The translations under genes and the position numbers were made by a program. Positions 22,605 through 34,631 of a stretch of DNA of 64,000 bases are shown piece by piece. Within the stretch, counting starts at the first letter, position 1; each line of letters starts with the position of its first letter. The notes beneath the pieces were generated by a model that searched no databases, was not told the DNA's origin, and saw only the letters and a program-made list of their open reading frames with translations. The stretch is from Oryza sativa Japonica Group (Eukaryota; Streptophyta; Magnoliopsida; Poales; Poaceae), in assembly GCF_034140825.1 (NCBI RefSeq), contig NC_089037.1, positions 6,460,001 to 6,524,000 on the forward strand, read 5' to 3'.

Positions 22605-25600
22605 ATGGCGCCAATGCCGGCGCCGGCCGTGGCTCTGGCGGTTCTGGTGCTCCTCTCCGCCGTTCCGGGGTACTTCTCCGACGACCTCAACACCGACGCG
22701 CAGGCGTTGCAGGCGCTGCGGTCGGCGGTGGGGAAGTCGGCGCTGCCGTCGTGGAACAGCAGCACGCCGACGTGCAATTGGCAGGGGGTGACGTGCGAGA
22801 GCGGCCGCGTCACCGAGCTCCGCCTCCCCGGCGCCGGCCTCATGGGCACCCTCCCGTCGAACGTGCTCGGCAACCTCTCCGCGCTCCGCACGCTCTCCCT
22901 CCGCTACAACGCGCTCACGGGCCCCATCCCCGACGACCTCTCCCGCCTGCCCGAGCTCCGGGCCATCTACTTCCAGCACAACAGCTTCTCCGGCGAGGTC
23001 CCGGCGTCGGTGTTCACCCTCAAGAACCTCGTGAGGCTGGACCTCGCTGGGAACAAGTTCTCCGGCGAGATCTCGCCGGACTTCAACAAGCTGAACCGCC
23101 TCGGCACGCTGTTCCTCGACGGCAACAGCTTCACCGGCGAGATCCCCAAGCTGGACCTGCCGACATTGAGCCAGTTCAACGTGTCGTACAACAAGCTCAA
23201 CGGGTCCATCCCTAGGTCGCTCCGGAAGATGCCCAAGGACTCGTTCTTGGGCACTGGGCTGTGCGGTGGCCCGCTCGGCCTGTGCCCCGGCGAGACCGCG
23301 CTCACGCCGGCCGGATCTCCGGAGGTTCAACCTGCTGGTGGAGGCGCGGCAGACGCCGGCGGCGCAAGCAGCGGCACGAAGAAGAAGCTCTCCGGTGGCG
23401 CCATCGCCGGCATTGCCATCGGGTGTGTGTTCGGCGTGCTGCTCTTGCTGGCCCTGATCTTCCTCCTCTGCCGGAAGAAGTCTAGCTCATCCACGCCAGC
23501 GACAGCGGTGGAGAAGGGTCGTGACCTCCAGATGGCTCCGATGGACATGGAACCAAAGGGACAGAACGGCTCAGCAGCCGGCAACGGCGCCCACGTCGGA
23601 GCAGCCGCGGCAGCGCCAGCCGCCGCCACCTCCGCCGCCGTCGCGGCGGCGGCAGCAGCAGCGAAGACCGGCGGCGCGACGGGCGGGTCCAAGAAGCTCA
23701 TCTTCTTCGGCCCCATGGCGGCGGCCCCGCCGTTCGACCTGGAGGACCTGCTCCGCGCGTCGGCGGAGGTGCTGGGCAAGGGCGCGTTCGGGACGGCGTA
23801 CAAGGCGGTGATGGAGAGCGGCTCCGCCGTGGCCGTGAAGCGCCTCAAGGACGTGGACCTTCCGGAGCCGGAGTTCCGGGAGCGCATCGCCGCCATCGGC
23901 GCCGTGCAGCACGAGCTTGTCGTCCCACTCCGCGCCTACTACTTCAGCAAGGACGAGAAGCTCCTCGTCTACGACTACATGTCCATGGGCAGCCTCTCCG
24001 CCCTCCTCCACGGTAAAAAAAATTCCCCCATCCTTTTTTTACGCTTCTGTCGGCGAACCGAATCCACACTATCAAACCATGCGTTTTTTTGAGCGATCTC
24101 GCCGTTACACCCTGGCGATATTCCTCCGGTCTCCAGTTTCCACCGGTGGCCGCAGTGGCGCACCGCGAGAGTCGTCGCCTCGTTGGGCTCTCGCGTAAGG
24201 TGTCGCGTCCCTCTCGTGTGTGCATCTCGTTTTCGTGGCGTCTGTCTCGTCGGGGTCGCGGCTCGCGACTGTGGCTGCTCCGCCTCGGCACCAATCAATG
24301 GTGGTCTCACCTACTCCGATCCAGTAGTGATCCTCCGGTTTTTCTTCTCATGGTGTGGCCGTGTGTCGCCGAGCCAAGCTGAGCTGGTTCGACGGGGCGC
24401 TGCCAAAAGCCAAGTGTACTTCGTCCTATGGGTGAGCCGCGATTAGTTAGTTTACCAGCAAACAAACACTGCTTCAGTGTTTGCCAGAGGGGTGAGCGTG
24501 AGATCTAATCTTAGTTTAAGCCCACAACGTGACAGCCATGACTGGCCCCCCGGCACGTCTCGGCATTCGAACTCGCAGTTGAAACAGGTATAGCAACTTG
24601 CGGCTGTTCATTTGAAATCTCTGAACTGGTGCCAGTAAAGTAAGCAGAGTGCCAGAGTTTAGTGTAGGAGGGAGTTGTGGTAGATTGGTGGTAAATTTGG
24701 GGGCAAGTGGCGCATGTGAGCCGGTGCCCCGGGTTGCAGTCCGGGTAGGGTGGTTTGATGGACCATGTGACGTTTGGTTGGCGCCACTGTTCCTCGCGAT
24801 TCCCCTTTTGCGCGCCAATAATTTAGCCTCCTCCTCTCCTCTCCTCTCCTCTCCTCTATCTCGCGTACAGATTTGAAGAATTATTCATTCCCGGACAGCG
24901 TAGACAGATCATAGATGTACACGCGCACTGTTGCACACACACTTGAGACGTGAAGCTGAAGCTACCGCGCTGTGGTCGCGTGCACCGTGCAGTGAACATT
25001 CTTAATTGTCCGCCGTCGTGAAAACGGAGTAAAATTCATGGGGAATTCGCTGTGGATGACGCGGTTTTTTTCTGGTGTATCTCATGGGGGTTGCAGGGAA
25101 CCGTGCTTCCGGCAGGACGCCGCTGGACTGGGAGACGAGGTCGGCGATCGCGCTGGCGGCGGCGCGCGGCGTGGCGCACATCCACTCGACGGGGCCGACG
25201 GCGTCGCACGGCAACATCAAGTCGTCCAACGTGCTGCTCACCAAGAACTACGAGGCGCGGGTGTCGGACCACGGCCTCCCCACGCTGGTCGGCCCGTCAT
25301 TCTCGCCGACGAGGGTGTCCGGCTACCGTGCCCCGGAGGTGACCGACATTCGCCGGGTCTCGCAGAAGGCCGACGTGTACAGCTTCGGCGTGCTGCTCCT
25401 CGAGCTGCTCACCGGCAAGGCGCCGACGCACGCCGTCGTCAACGAGGAGGGACTCGACCTGCCGCGCTGGGTGCAGTCCGTCGTCCGGGAGGAGTGGACC
25501 GCCGAGGTGTTCGACCAGGAGCTCCTCAGGTACCAGAACGTCGAGGAGGAGATGGTGCAGCTCCTCCAGCTCGCCATCGACTGCTCGGCGCAGCACCCCG

Positions 25601-25716
25601 ACAGGCGGCCGTCCATGTCCGAGGTGGCCGCGAGGATCGACGAGATCCGCCGCTCCAGCCTCGGCGACCGTCCGGCCACCGACAGCGCCGGCGAGGGCGA
25701 GGAGCCTTCACTATAA
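22605..25716 (+). CDS. atypical LRR receptor-like kinase (RLK902/RKL1/MARK type)
   Basis: Two exons, 22605-24012 and 25097-25716, join in frame to 675 residues. Order: signal peptide (1 to about 25); LRR N-terminal cap (CNWQGVTCESGRV); about five leucine-rich repeats (to about residue 205); Ser/Ala/Gly spacer; one membrane span (about 263-289, ending LLCRKK); Ala-rich juxtamembrane stretch; kinase domain (about 375-655). The glycine loop (GKGAFG) and the ATP-site lysine (AVKRLK) are present. The catalytic HRD is replaced by HGN (SHGNIKSSNVLL) and DFG by DHG, so phosphotransfer is doubtful. The lone intron sits in the kinase domain (GSLSALLHG / NRASG), its position in this subfamily. LRR-III kinases of this type sit at the plasma membrane and mostly act as scaffolds or co-receptors in growth and immunity. 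The ATG at 22605 is chosen because the frame's upstream opening is only a GTG. Confidence 0.93.
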
Positions 25717-28700
25717 CCGACCAGCCGACATTGCCGTCTGGATCACCGTACATCGATCTCAGCCTCAGCGAACGGAAATTAAGTTGGAGAATTGCTTAGT
25801 TCTTTGCATGGATCTTGCTCCCCCAGGCTACTTTTGGTTCATCAGCAACTTGTGCATGTTTTTTTCATTACTTTTTCTTTCTTCTTCCTTTCTTTTTTTT
25901 CCCTTCTTTTTTTTGGGCCTTTCTCTCACGGGCTTTGATTCTATTCTATAGCACATGTCACTGTACTCTTTGATTCTTGGAAAGGAACACTTGATAATGC
26001 GTTGTATCTATGACGAATACCATCACCAGCTGTATGGTTTGCTATTTAAAATACGAAATGATTTCATTTCAGCTGCAGGTAGCTAGGCTTTCGTTGCCAT
26101 GCTTTGCTTCCCGTCTCTTCTTATCCTGGTTGTTAGGGGGAGGTAATGGTTGTTGGGGTGGCTGCTTCCGACAGAGTAATTAACCATCTTTTGGTTGGCG
26201 AAATTGCCATCTGATAGCTCTCTGCTTGCAAATGGCGTTTAGCTAGCTTGCTGGTTTAGTAGGTTGGAAAAAAGATTGTGTGTTCTTTATCTAGGAGTGA
26301 TGCCCAAGTTAACACGACGACAGAAAGAGACCCATGCTCATGCAATCCTGTGTTTGTACGCAGTTTACATGACAGTGACAAGTTTTTTTTGTTTTTAAAT
26401 TTTGAGCCTCCACTCAACGGTGCAGCAGCCCCGCAGTGCCACCAGATGCAAGATTAGTTTAGCTTTTGCAAATGCAAATGATACTCAAAATGTAGAGCCG
26501 AATGTTAGCACTAATGTGGCACAATAAATTAGTACGTGGGGACTGACTGAACGAATACAGCAGTAGGCTGATCTTTCTTCATTGTTTAGTTGGTACTGTG
26601 AATAATGGACCCTAGAAGAGTTATACCACACGGTACCTCATCATACCCGTTAAAAATGGCACCGACGATACACTTATACATAAGCCCTCGTCTGAAATGA
26701 ATTGTATTTTTCGGAGGACTTTTTGTGAAAATTAAACTAATTTCTGTAAAAATTCTGCGTTTCAAAGGAGCTATGAGATTACATGGATAGGCTGAATCTG
26801 ATCATATTGGAGAAAGAAAGTTAGCATCAGCGAATAGAGTAAGTTTATAGTAATACGGGAAAAAATTCTTATATCATTAAATAGCACAAACTCTCAGTCT
26901 AAATCATCTGATAAATGTGGATTTTATTCGTTGGTCCATCTTACCATAGGATGCTGTTGCTGCTACAATTTGTTGACAGGGAAATTAATTTATTATTGTT
27001 AATGCCCCCATGATAATATATAGACCTAACGCATGCGTCGTTAGCCTGTTACATTCCGAGTTTCAACGCTGACAATTTGTCAAATTGATAATGAGCACCT
27101 TCAGAAAAAGAAACTGATAATGGACGGCTCAGATTGCCTGTCTTCGATTTCCTGTACCCGTGAAGCAGTATATTACTCCGTACACGGATTGGCCAGCTGA
27201 TGAAACTGGGCTAGCGGGCTGTCTAATGTCAAACCAGCTGGCACACTAGTTGCTGGCTTCAATTCGTTCATTGTAGCTGCCAATTAATAACATCTAATGA
27301 GGAATTAAAGACGCATGTAGTACGCCATTAACCAATAGTCCCCAGTGGCCCACTACAAGTACGAACCGAACCGTTTGTAAATGTTTCACTCCTCATCTCA
27401 GATCAGCATTGGTAATTTTGGTAGTTTTGTACTGCACCTGTAACCTGTAAAAGTAGTAACTAGCCAAGCCAACCTGAGCAGCATCAGCCAGCAAGAAGTG
27501 AAGAACATATTGGCTGTACAATGTGTGCTATACTACACTGTTCCATGAACTGTCGGCCGGCGGCCATTGCAGCATGCGGCCTGGCTTACAGCCTGAAAGC
27601 GACCAGCTCTGCCTTTTGGCTCTGGAGTCTGGACACCAGCTTGCTGGGTCATGCCTCGTCGGAATCATCAGATTCTCCTGCTGCTACAGCCGGACTGATA
27701 CTATTAATTTATTCCTAATCCCGGTTGGTTGTCCTCGTCGATGTTCTATTTGTGTTTAAGTTTAGCTTTGTCTGTCAATGATAACAAGGTTCTTTTGGAA
27801 AGAGGAAATAAAAAAAAAAGATAAGGACTCTTTTGGATGGAGGACTTTTATGGGAATTGAAGTAATTCATATGAAAATCCTGTAACATACATGCATTCCA
27901 AATGAGTCTTTGAGTGTTTATGTGTGTTTCATTACGATCTGATTTAGAGGAGGAACTTTTTCCATAATAATGTGGGAGTTGAACTATTTATGTGAAATTT
28001 CTACGACATTCTATTGAATTACTAAAGTTGGCCTTAGGCCTCAGCATATGCTGCTGATCATTTTTGTTAGGACAACATCCATCAGAGTTGGTTGCACTGC
28101 CAATCTAATGGGAGAAACAAATGTAGCTCAGCAAGACTTTTGACTTGTTTTGCTGATCAGCCAGCACCTAATGTAGACCTTAACCTCTTTATAATGGCGT
28201 TGGGTGAGAGGAAAAAGGCCCCATTTACTTTCGTTTTCCTATGTACCTATGCACCGAATTCTTCTCTGATGCCCCAATTCCATGGCAGTTGGGTCTGTTC
28301 TTGCTGCTACACATCACTAGCAAGTGTGTGCACAGGTGAAGTGACCTGGACATGATCTTTGTGCAGTTTTGCATTTGGTTAAGAGTGAGCTGTGAAACCT
28401 CTAATATAGGAGTAGCTTGTTTGGTTGTAATGATGAGGTGGTAAAGTATGAGATGCCTAGCTTGGATTCCGATTTGATATATTGCTACAGGTCAAGGAGT
28501 AGGGAGGAAGTGATCTGGATTATGATATTTTATTGTTACTACCACTTGATAATGCTTGCATATTGCCTTGTTTAAAAAACTGCTTGCAAATTGCAGATAG
28601 CTAGTCGTTAGTTGAGTTTTTTTTTTAAAAGGAATGAATGTTTAGAAACGAAGGAGCGTGATTTCGGACGTGTAATACGTTGTGATAGGGAATAAAAGAA

Positions 28701-31700
28701 TGCATAAACATATAAATAAAAAACACATGAGAAGAGTTGACGATAGAAATCAGACCGTTCAATAGTACCTGCGTGCAATTAACTATGGAATAAGCTGCAG
28801 ACCAGAAAAATGGATATATGACACAAGGTTGTTTATTAAACATTGTTAAGCCTAGTCATTGGAAGATTATTTATATAACTGCATGACCTTGCTGTAATGA
28901 TCCTCTGATTGACAGAGCCTCATGTTGAGTTAAAAACGGCTTTCTGGATTTCATTTCCTCCAACCAGTTTCAGTGACTTGCCATGTACTGAATCATAGTG
29001 TTGAAAACCTGAATAGTTTATCCTTCATTTCTTCACCAAGAAGGCAAAATATAGTAGAGATATATTAGCAATGCTAATGCTGCCGATTTATACCGTTTTG
29101 TGACAACATCTGCACATGGGTAACAATTAACAAATCCCATGTAGTCAAATTACTTCTACCCCAATCGCTGATTTTCTCAATCCCGATAAACAAAACCTAT
29201 GGTTACACCCAACAAGTGTGGTCCAGGATCATGCTACATATCAGAGAGTTGACTATGCTGATCAGTGGCTGTTAGCTCAACACTGGATCTTGCAATGTTC
29301 ACTGAAGCATGCCTTTCAAACAAGCATTAAATACAAGCTCCATCCCGTTGCTTCACTTGATAAAACAGTAAAGCAAAGTGAAATGTATTATTGCCTACTG
29401 CCTAATGACGAAAACGAAGCACGTCCAAACCCATAAGAGTGGTCATGCATTAGTAGTTTGGACTAACCATCTAGCTTGCTAATTGGTACTGTAAATCACC
29501 ATCTATTCTTAGCTTAGCTCACATTATAGGATGACTCAGCCCTGACACCAGCCACGTTTGCTCCTCCTGAAAGACAATCATATAAATAGTCGTCACTAGC
29601 AGAATCGACAATCGAGTTAGTTTAACCAAAAACCGAACCTGGAAATGCTCCTACAAAACAATCTCTGCAGACAGAGGAATCATTGTTTCATTAGTCACAG
29701 TGAATGTGCGCCTAGCTGTACCTTGCAAGAAAATTTTTAATTGTCAGACAAAATCCATCTGCATCGAAACCATTTGATTCTGATTGCTTCCTAATACCTA
29801 CCATGTATAGTGTCATCCGTGTCTGAAGAGGGCGGCTTTCTTGTTGCAATTGACATAGAGCTCTGGGTTACAGATGTGTTCGTTCTTTTCACTGATTTCC
29901 ATTATATATAAAAAAAAGTAGAACTTTTCAGTGAACATGGAGAGGGTTGTAACTTTAAACTTTTGTCTCGTTGTCGCCATGGAATCGATCGAGACCAGGT
30001 CGAAGGCTTGATGACAACGCAAAGCCGCACGGTTTCTTCTCCTCTCTCGCCTGCGGTCTGTCTGCGTCGATGGGCACGGGTAGAAGAAGACCAAAGGCCC
30101 TGTTACATCCTTCAAAATGGCAAAAGTTTTGTTATTTTGTAGCACTTTTTGTCATTTTGGATCTAAACACTAATAGGAAAAGTTGTTAATTTGGCATTTG
30201 CTAGTCCATAGTAGTAAATTGTGCCAAAAAGTGCTTTGAGACCACTCCCTCTCTCTTTCTCTCTCTTACTTTAGTGCTAGAATGGCAAAAATTTAACATG
30301 CATCTAAACACCAACTAGTACTTTTACAATGCCAAAACTTTTGTCATTTGCCATTTGCCATTCCAAATGGATCTAAGGCCCTGTTTAGATCCTTCAAAAT
30401 AGCAAAAGTTTTGCCATTTTGAGGCACTTTTTGCCATTTTGGATCTAAACACTAGTAGCAAAAGTTGGCAATTTGGCATTTGGCATTTGCTAGTCCATAG
30501 TAGTAAATTGTGCCAAAAAGTGCTTTGGGGCCACTCCCTCTCTCTTTCTCTCTCTCACTTTAGTGCTAGAATGGCAAAAGTTTAGGATGCATGTAAACAC
30601 CAACTAGTACTTTTGCAATACCAAAACTTTTGCCATTTGTCATTGGAATGGCAAATGACAAATGGCAAAAGTTTTGGTATTGCAAAAGTATTAGTTGGTG
30701 TTTAGATGCATCCTAAAATTTTGCCATTCTAGCACTAAAGTGAGAGAGAGAAAGAGAGAGGGAGTGGTCCCAAAGCACTTTTTGACACAATTTACTACTA
30801 TGGACTAGCAAATGCCAAATGCCAAATTGCCAACTTTTGCTACTAGTGTTTAGATCCAAAATGGCAAAAAAATACTTCAAAATGGCAAAACTTTTACCAT
30901 TTTGGAGGATCTAAACAGGGCCTAAACAGGCCCAAAGGCGAGCATCGCGTTTTCTTTATCGAAAGAAGAGAAAGTTAGAAGCAAAGCATGAGCAGTGGAA
31001 AGTGACAAGTTAGCTCAGACTTACTAATCATACGGTAATAAGGGCTTTAATTCAATCGCACACCACAGATAAACAATGTGGGGCGGGTAGAAAGTGAAAC
31101 TGCCATGTCTGCTACTGATTAATAGCAGTACCAGTCCTCTGGTATCTCCAGTGATTTGCAATCAGCGAGTTCGTGTCGACTGATATCTAAAGTTATTTGC
31201 AATCGATCAGTGGGTTTAAGTTGAACTAAATCGATGCAATCTACAGTATTTGTATGCTTAGACAAATTTAGTCGAACTTTTAAAACTTTAAGTGCCGGTT
31301 TTATAAAAAAATTTATAAAATCTAACAAGTCTGTATTACTATGATAATATTTTTCAAGTCAAGTCTACGCATGCCAATTTTTTCAAGGCCGTAGCTTGAA
31401 AACGAGTTTTCGGAGGCCAACATACTCACTCAAAAGAAGTAAAGAACTCGCTCCCTTGCCTTGAAGATACAGGTTTAGGTTTCACCTGATGTCTAGTTCC
31501 AAAGAAGACCTAAGCAAGCAAAGCAAATGATCATTTTCCAGTATTCCTTTCAAATGATAATGACCGGTTCAAGGTTGTTCAGCGGTCTGCCGCAATTGCA
31601 TCTCCCATCAAGCGCCCTAGATTTCATTGAATCCGTGACTATCTAATGAGTACTAGTAATGACTAATGACATACGTGTCATGATCTTCCCAAAGAGAAAA

Positions 31701-31893
31701 TGAAAAGCATTTACATACAGCAGCTGTATGAATAGGCCCAGGACGTGCCACCAACGTAGCTTTAGGCCCGGCCCAATTATTCGGACGGTTCTATATTCGG
31801 CCTGGTAAGAAGTTTAGAGATCGGCACCATCATCTGCATGGGAAACTGTTTCTTTCTGCTACGGGCCATGGTCCACAAGCCCAAATGTCACAT
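25717..31893. other. 6.2-kb intergenic region
   Basis: I see no supported gene. Short frames at 27521-27759, 28092-28355 and 29218-29436 have no recognisable domain or splice partners. Decayed MITE-like pieces lie near 26680-26770 and 27800-28020 (CTTTTGGATGGAGGAC). The hairpin MITE cluster at 30096-30922 is listed separately. The right end is the 3' flank of the P450 gene on the other strand. Confidence 0.5.
30096..30922. mobile_element. hairpin MITE plus an adjoining half copy
   Basis: 30377-30922 is a near-perfect hairpin. It starts GGCCCTGTTTAGATCC, ends GGATCTAAACAGGGCC, has two arms of about 265 bp, and has TAA directly outside both ends (30374-30376 and 30923-30925), as for Tourist-like elements. 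Immediately left, 30096 to about 30373 repeats the left arm in the same orientation. Both arms contain a CT/GA-rich block (CTCTCTCTTTCTCTCTC) and several copies of TGGCAAAAGTTTTG. No coding is present. Confidence 0.75.
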
Positions 31894-33465
31894 TCAATTG
31901 CCTCTAACTTTCACCCTAGTGGGGAGCCCATCCGCCATTCGCAGCGTCAGTGACGTCACCTGCCGCGGCCGGTACGCGCCGTCGACGGCGAGCTCGAGCT
32001 CCTGGAGCACGCAGGCGATGATGGACTTCATCTGTATGTACGCCATCTCCTTCCCGAGGCACACCCTCGGCCCGCCGTGGAACGACACGTACCGGAACGG
32101 GCTCTCCGGCCGGAACGTCGCCGCCGCCGCGTCCTCCAGCCACCGCTCCGCCCGGAACTCCGCCGCGTCCTTGCCCCACACGGACTCCATGCGCCCCATG
32201 GCGTACGAGTTGTACGCCACGAACCACCCGGCCTCCACCGCCGTGCCGTCCGGCAGGACGTCGTCCTCCTGCGCATGCAGCGAGTCCACCGGCACCGGCG
32301 GGTAGAGGCGCATCGACTCCGTGATTGCGGCGTGCACGTACTGCATCTCTCTCAGCTCGTCCAGGTCGAAGCCGACCCTGTCGACGTCGCCGTCGCCACG
32401 GCGTGCGCGCACCGTGGCGACTTCTTCGCGGATGCGCCGCTCCACGTCCGGGCGAGAGGAGAGAAGCCAGAAGAACCAGGTGAGCGCCGACGACGTGGTC
32501 TCCCGCCCCGCGAGGAGGAAGCTGATGACGACGTCGCGGAGGGCCACCTCGGTGTACGACTCGTCGTGGCTCGCCATGAACCGGGACAGGAGGTCGTGCT
32601 TCTCGAGGCCGGCGCGTATCTCCTCCCGCCGCGACCGGATGATGCGGTCGGCGAAGTCGTGGACGATGGCGATGGACTCGCGCAGCCGCCGCTCGGACCC
32701 AATGTGGAGCGCCTTCTTCACCCTCCAGAACCACGGGACAGCATACCGGAACCGCCCCGCGCTGAGATTAGCGGCGTCGCGGAACGCGTCGGCGAACCTG
32801 CCGCTGGCAGTGGAGCCATCGTCGGCCTCCGCGAGAGCGCCGCCGCCGCTGGCGTCAGGGAGCTGGCCGGGGTCGTGGTCGAAGGCGACACGGCAGATGT
32901 TGTCGAACGCGAAGCGCTCGAGCGCGTCCTGGAGGTCGATGGCGCGGCCCTCCGCCGCGGCGCGCCGCAGCAGCGGGAGGAGGCGCCCGTGCAGCTCCCC
33001 GTGCACGCACCGCGCCACGAAGGCGCGGAGCGACCGCGTGTTGAACTCGTAGCTCGCCGCCTTGCGCTGCGACCGCCACGCCTCGCCGTCAGCGTTGAAG
33101 ATGCCGCGCCCGAGGAAGTCGTGCAGCAGCGACGCGAAGCGCTCGCCCTTGGGGTAGTTGTCGAACCCGGATCGGAGGAAGCGCTCCACGTTCGCCGGGT
33201 TCGCGGTGATCACGCCCCGCACGCCGCCGGGGCGGCGGAGCACGAACGTGCGCGTCGGCTGCCGCGACAGCACCTCCGTCATCCAGTCCAGGATGCGGTG
33301 CCGGTTGGCGAGGAACTGCGGCAGGTGGCCGACCAGCGGATACGGCCGCAGCTCGGCCGTCGCATACCGCGCCTTCTCATGAGATCTCCTACTAGCACTC
33401 CATGTTCGAACAACCAAGGCCACACTCACCAAGAACACGAGCAGCAGCAGCAGGATGGCAGCCAT
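31894..33465 (-). CDS. cytochrome P450, CYP94-like
   Basis: An uninterrupted minus-strand frame encodes 523 residues from the ATG at 33465. That ATG is chosen because it starts directly with a membrane anchor (MAAILLLLLVFLVSVALVV); the open frame continues 113 codons upstream with no P450-like features. The P450 landmarks are present: proline-rich hinge after the anchor (RPYPLVGHLP), I-helix AGRETT, K-helix ESMR, the FRAERW region and the haem loop FHGGPRVCLGKEMAYIQMKS, with the haem cysteine near residue 469. The lack of introns and this haem loop fit the CYP86 clan, family CYP94. CYP94 enzymes are ER omega-hydroxylases of fatty acids; some subfamilies oxidise jasmonoyl-isoleucine. Which substrate applies here cannot be told. 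CYP86 or CYP704 are less likely alternatives. Confidence 0.9.
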   Translation of the reverse strand: MAAILLLLLVFLVSVALVVRTWSASRRSHEKARYATAELRPYPLVGHLPQFLANRHRILDWMTEVLSRQPTRTFVLRRPGGVRGVITANPANVERFLRSGFDNYPKGERFASLLHDFLGRGIFNADGEAWRSQRKAASYEFNTRSLRAFVARCVHGELHGRLLPLLRRAAAEGRAIDLQDALERFAFDNICRVAFDHDPGQLPDASGGGALAEADDGSTASGRFADAFRDAANLSAGRFRYAVPWFWRVKKALHIGSERRLRESIAIVHDFADRIIRSRREEIRAGLEKHDLLSRFMASHDESYTEVALRDVVISFLLAGRETTSSALTWFFWLLSSRPDVERRIREEVATVRARRGDGDVDRVGFDLDELREMQYVHAAITESMRLYPPVPVDSLHAQEDDVLPDGTAVEAGWFVAYNSYAMGRMESVWGKDAAEFRAERWLEDAAAATFRPESPFRYVSFHGGPRVCLGKEMAYIQMKSIIACVLQELELAVDGAYRPRQVTSLTLRMADGLPTRVKVRGN

Positions 33466-34631
33466 GCTGATCCGATTTGCGAGGACGACGAATTTGAGAT
33501 TAATAATCTGTTTCATCTGTACTTCGAGCGAATTAAGCAGGTAGGAGTACCAGATAACTGGATAAGGAAATGGCAGAGTGTAATGACTGGTGATTAGTGA
33601 AACTGTTGCGGTGGTGTCGCCATGGCCACTCGTGAAACTCGTGATCTTGTTGTGTTCTTGTGCACGGGCTGCTGTAGTGCCAACGTCAGGTTTGTCCGGT
33701 ACGTAGGGACAGACGAACAGTGTTGATTTGTTGCTGGTTGGGTTCACAATTTCTCTGAACGAAAATGCCATGTAGCAACACATCGATGTCGATGACGATG
33801 ACATTACGACTACTAACTGCGTACTCTAGTCCTCAGTGTCACGTCGTTCTACGGTGGCATTCCGCGTCCATCCAAAGATTTCTGCTCTTGCCATGTTCTC
33901 GAGTCAACACTAGACTAACCCCTAGAGATTAATCTTTAAAATTTCAGTCCGAATTGGGGACTTATCTGAAAAATTTTCTGACCACTATGAGTTATTAATG
34001 GTTTTGGTCCAAATTAATGGGGTTTTCAGCGAACAAACCTCAAGTGAGTTCTCCTATCTAGGCTCGAGTTCACTAGCTTTCGCGTAAACTTGCACTTTAT
34101 CTCGGTCTTTTAGAGCTCGAATGGAGCCTAGGATGATGTACTTGGGAACCTTGAGCTTTTTCAAGAGCCAATCACTAGCAAAATTGAACTGAAGGATCTG
34201 TTTGCAAGATATTCATCCATCACATGCAGATGCTTCCATTCTTTTGGTCGTTAAAATTCAACTTCTACAAGTTGTAAAGAAAAACAAATTAAACTATGAC
34301 TAGTTAACGTATATTCACAGTCAATTTTTTTTTGCAACTTGTAGAAGTTAAATTTAACTTTGCATGTTTGTGGAGTGATTTATCACATATCAATCTATCT
34401 TCTGAATTATTTTTTATAACAATTTAGATGACAAGGAAACAACAAGGGAATGTCCCCTCGAGAGTTTAAAATAATTTCCCCCTTATCATGTAATGATACC
34501 ACCATATACCATAGAGATAGCATGCACATAATATCTTTGTGCCATCACAAAGAATCTCTATAATATAACTATGAAATATCATATATACCTTCAGAATATT
34601 TTTGTGGCATCAATCATAAAATATCAATGGT
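33466..34631. other. P450 5' flank and AT-rich intergenic DNA
   Basis: No gene is present beyond the P450 promoter on the minus strand. A small inverted repeat (AACTTCTACAAGTTGTAAA near 34261 and its complement near 34338) may be a miniature element. From about 34440 the GATACC-type repeat sequence begins, and it is then interrupted by the LINE. Confidence 0.45.

Noticed and set aside
22464-23330. 288-codon minus-strand frame across the kinase first exon
   Set aside because: Arg/Glu/Val-rich shadow of the very GC-rich exon; the + strand encodes clear leucine-rich repeats.
27521-29436. Short frames of 65-87 codons in the 6-kb intergenic region
   Set aside because: No domain, no splice partners and no clear promoter; within what chance would give.
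32077-33597. 506-codon open frame on the + strand opposite the P450
   Set aside because: It begins at GTG, has no recognisable domain, and mirrors the GC-rich third positions of the P450 on the other strand.
33466-33804. 113 extra codons upstream of the P450 start
   Set aside because: The open frame continues but lacks P450 features; the ATG at 33465 begins directly with the membrane anchor.
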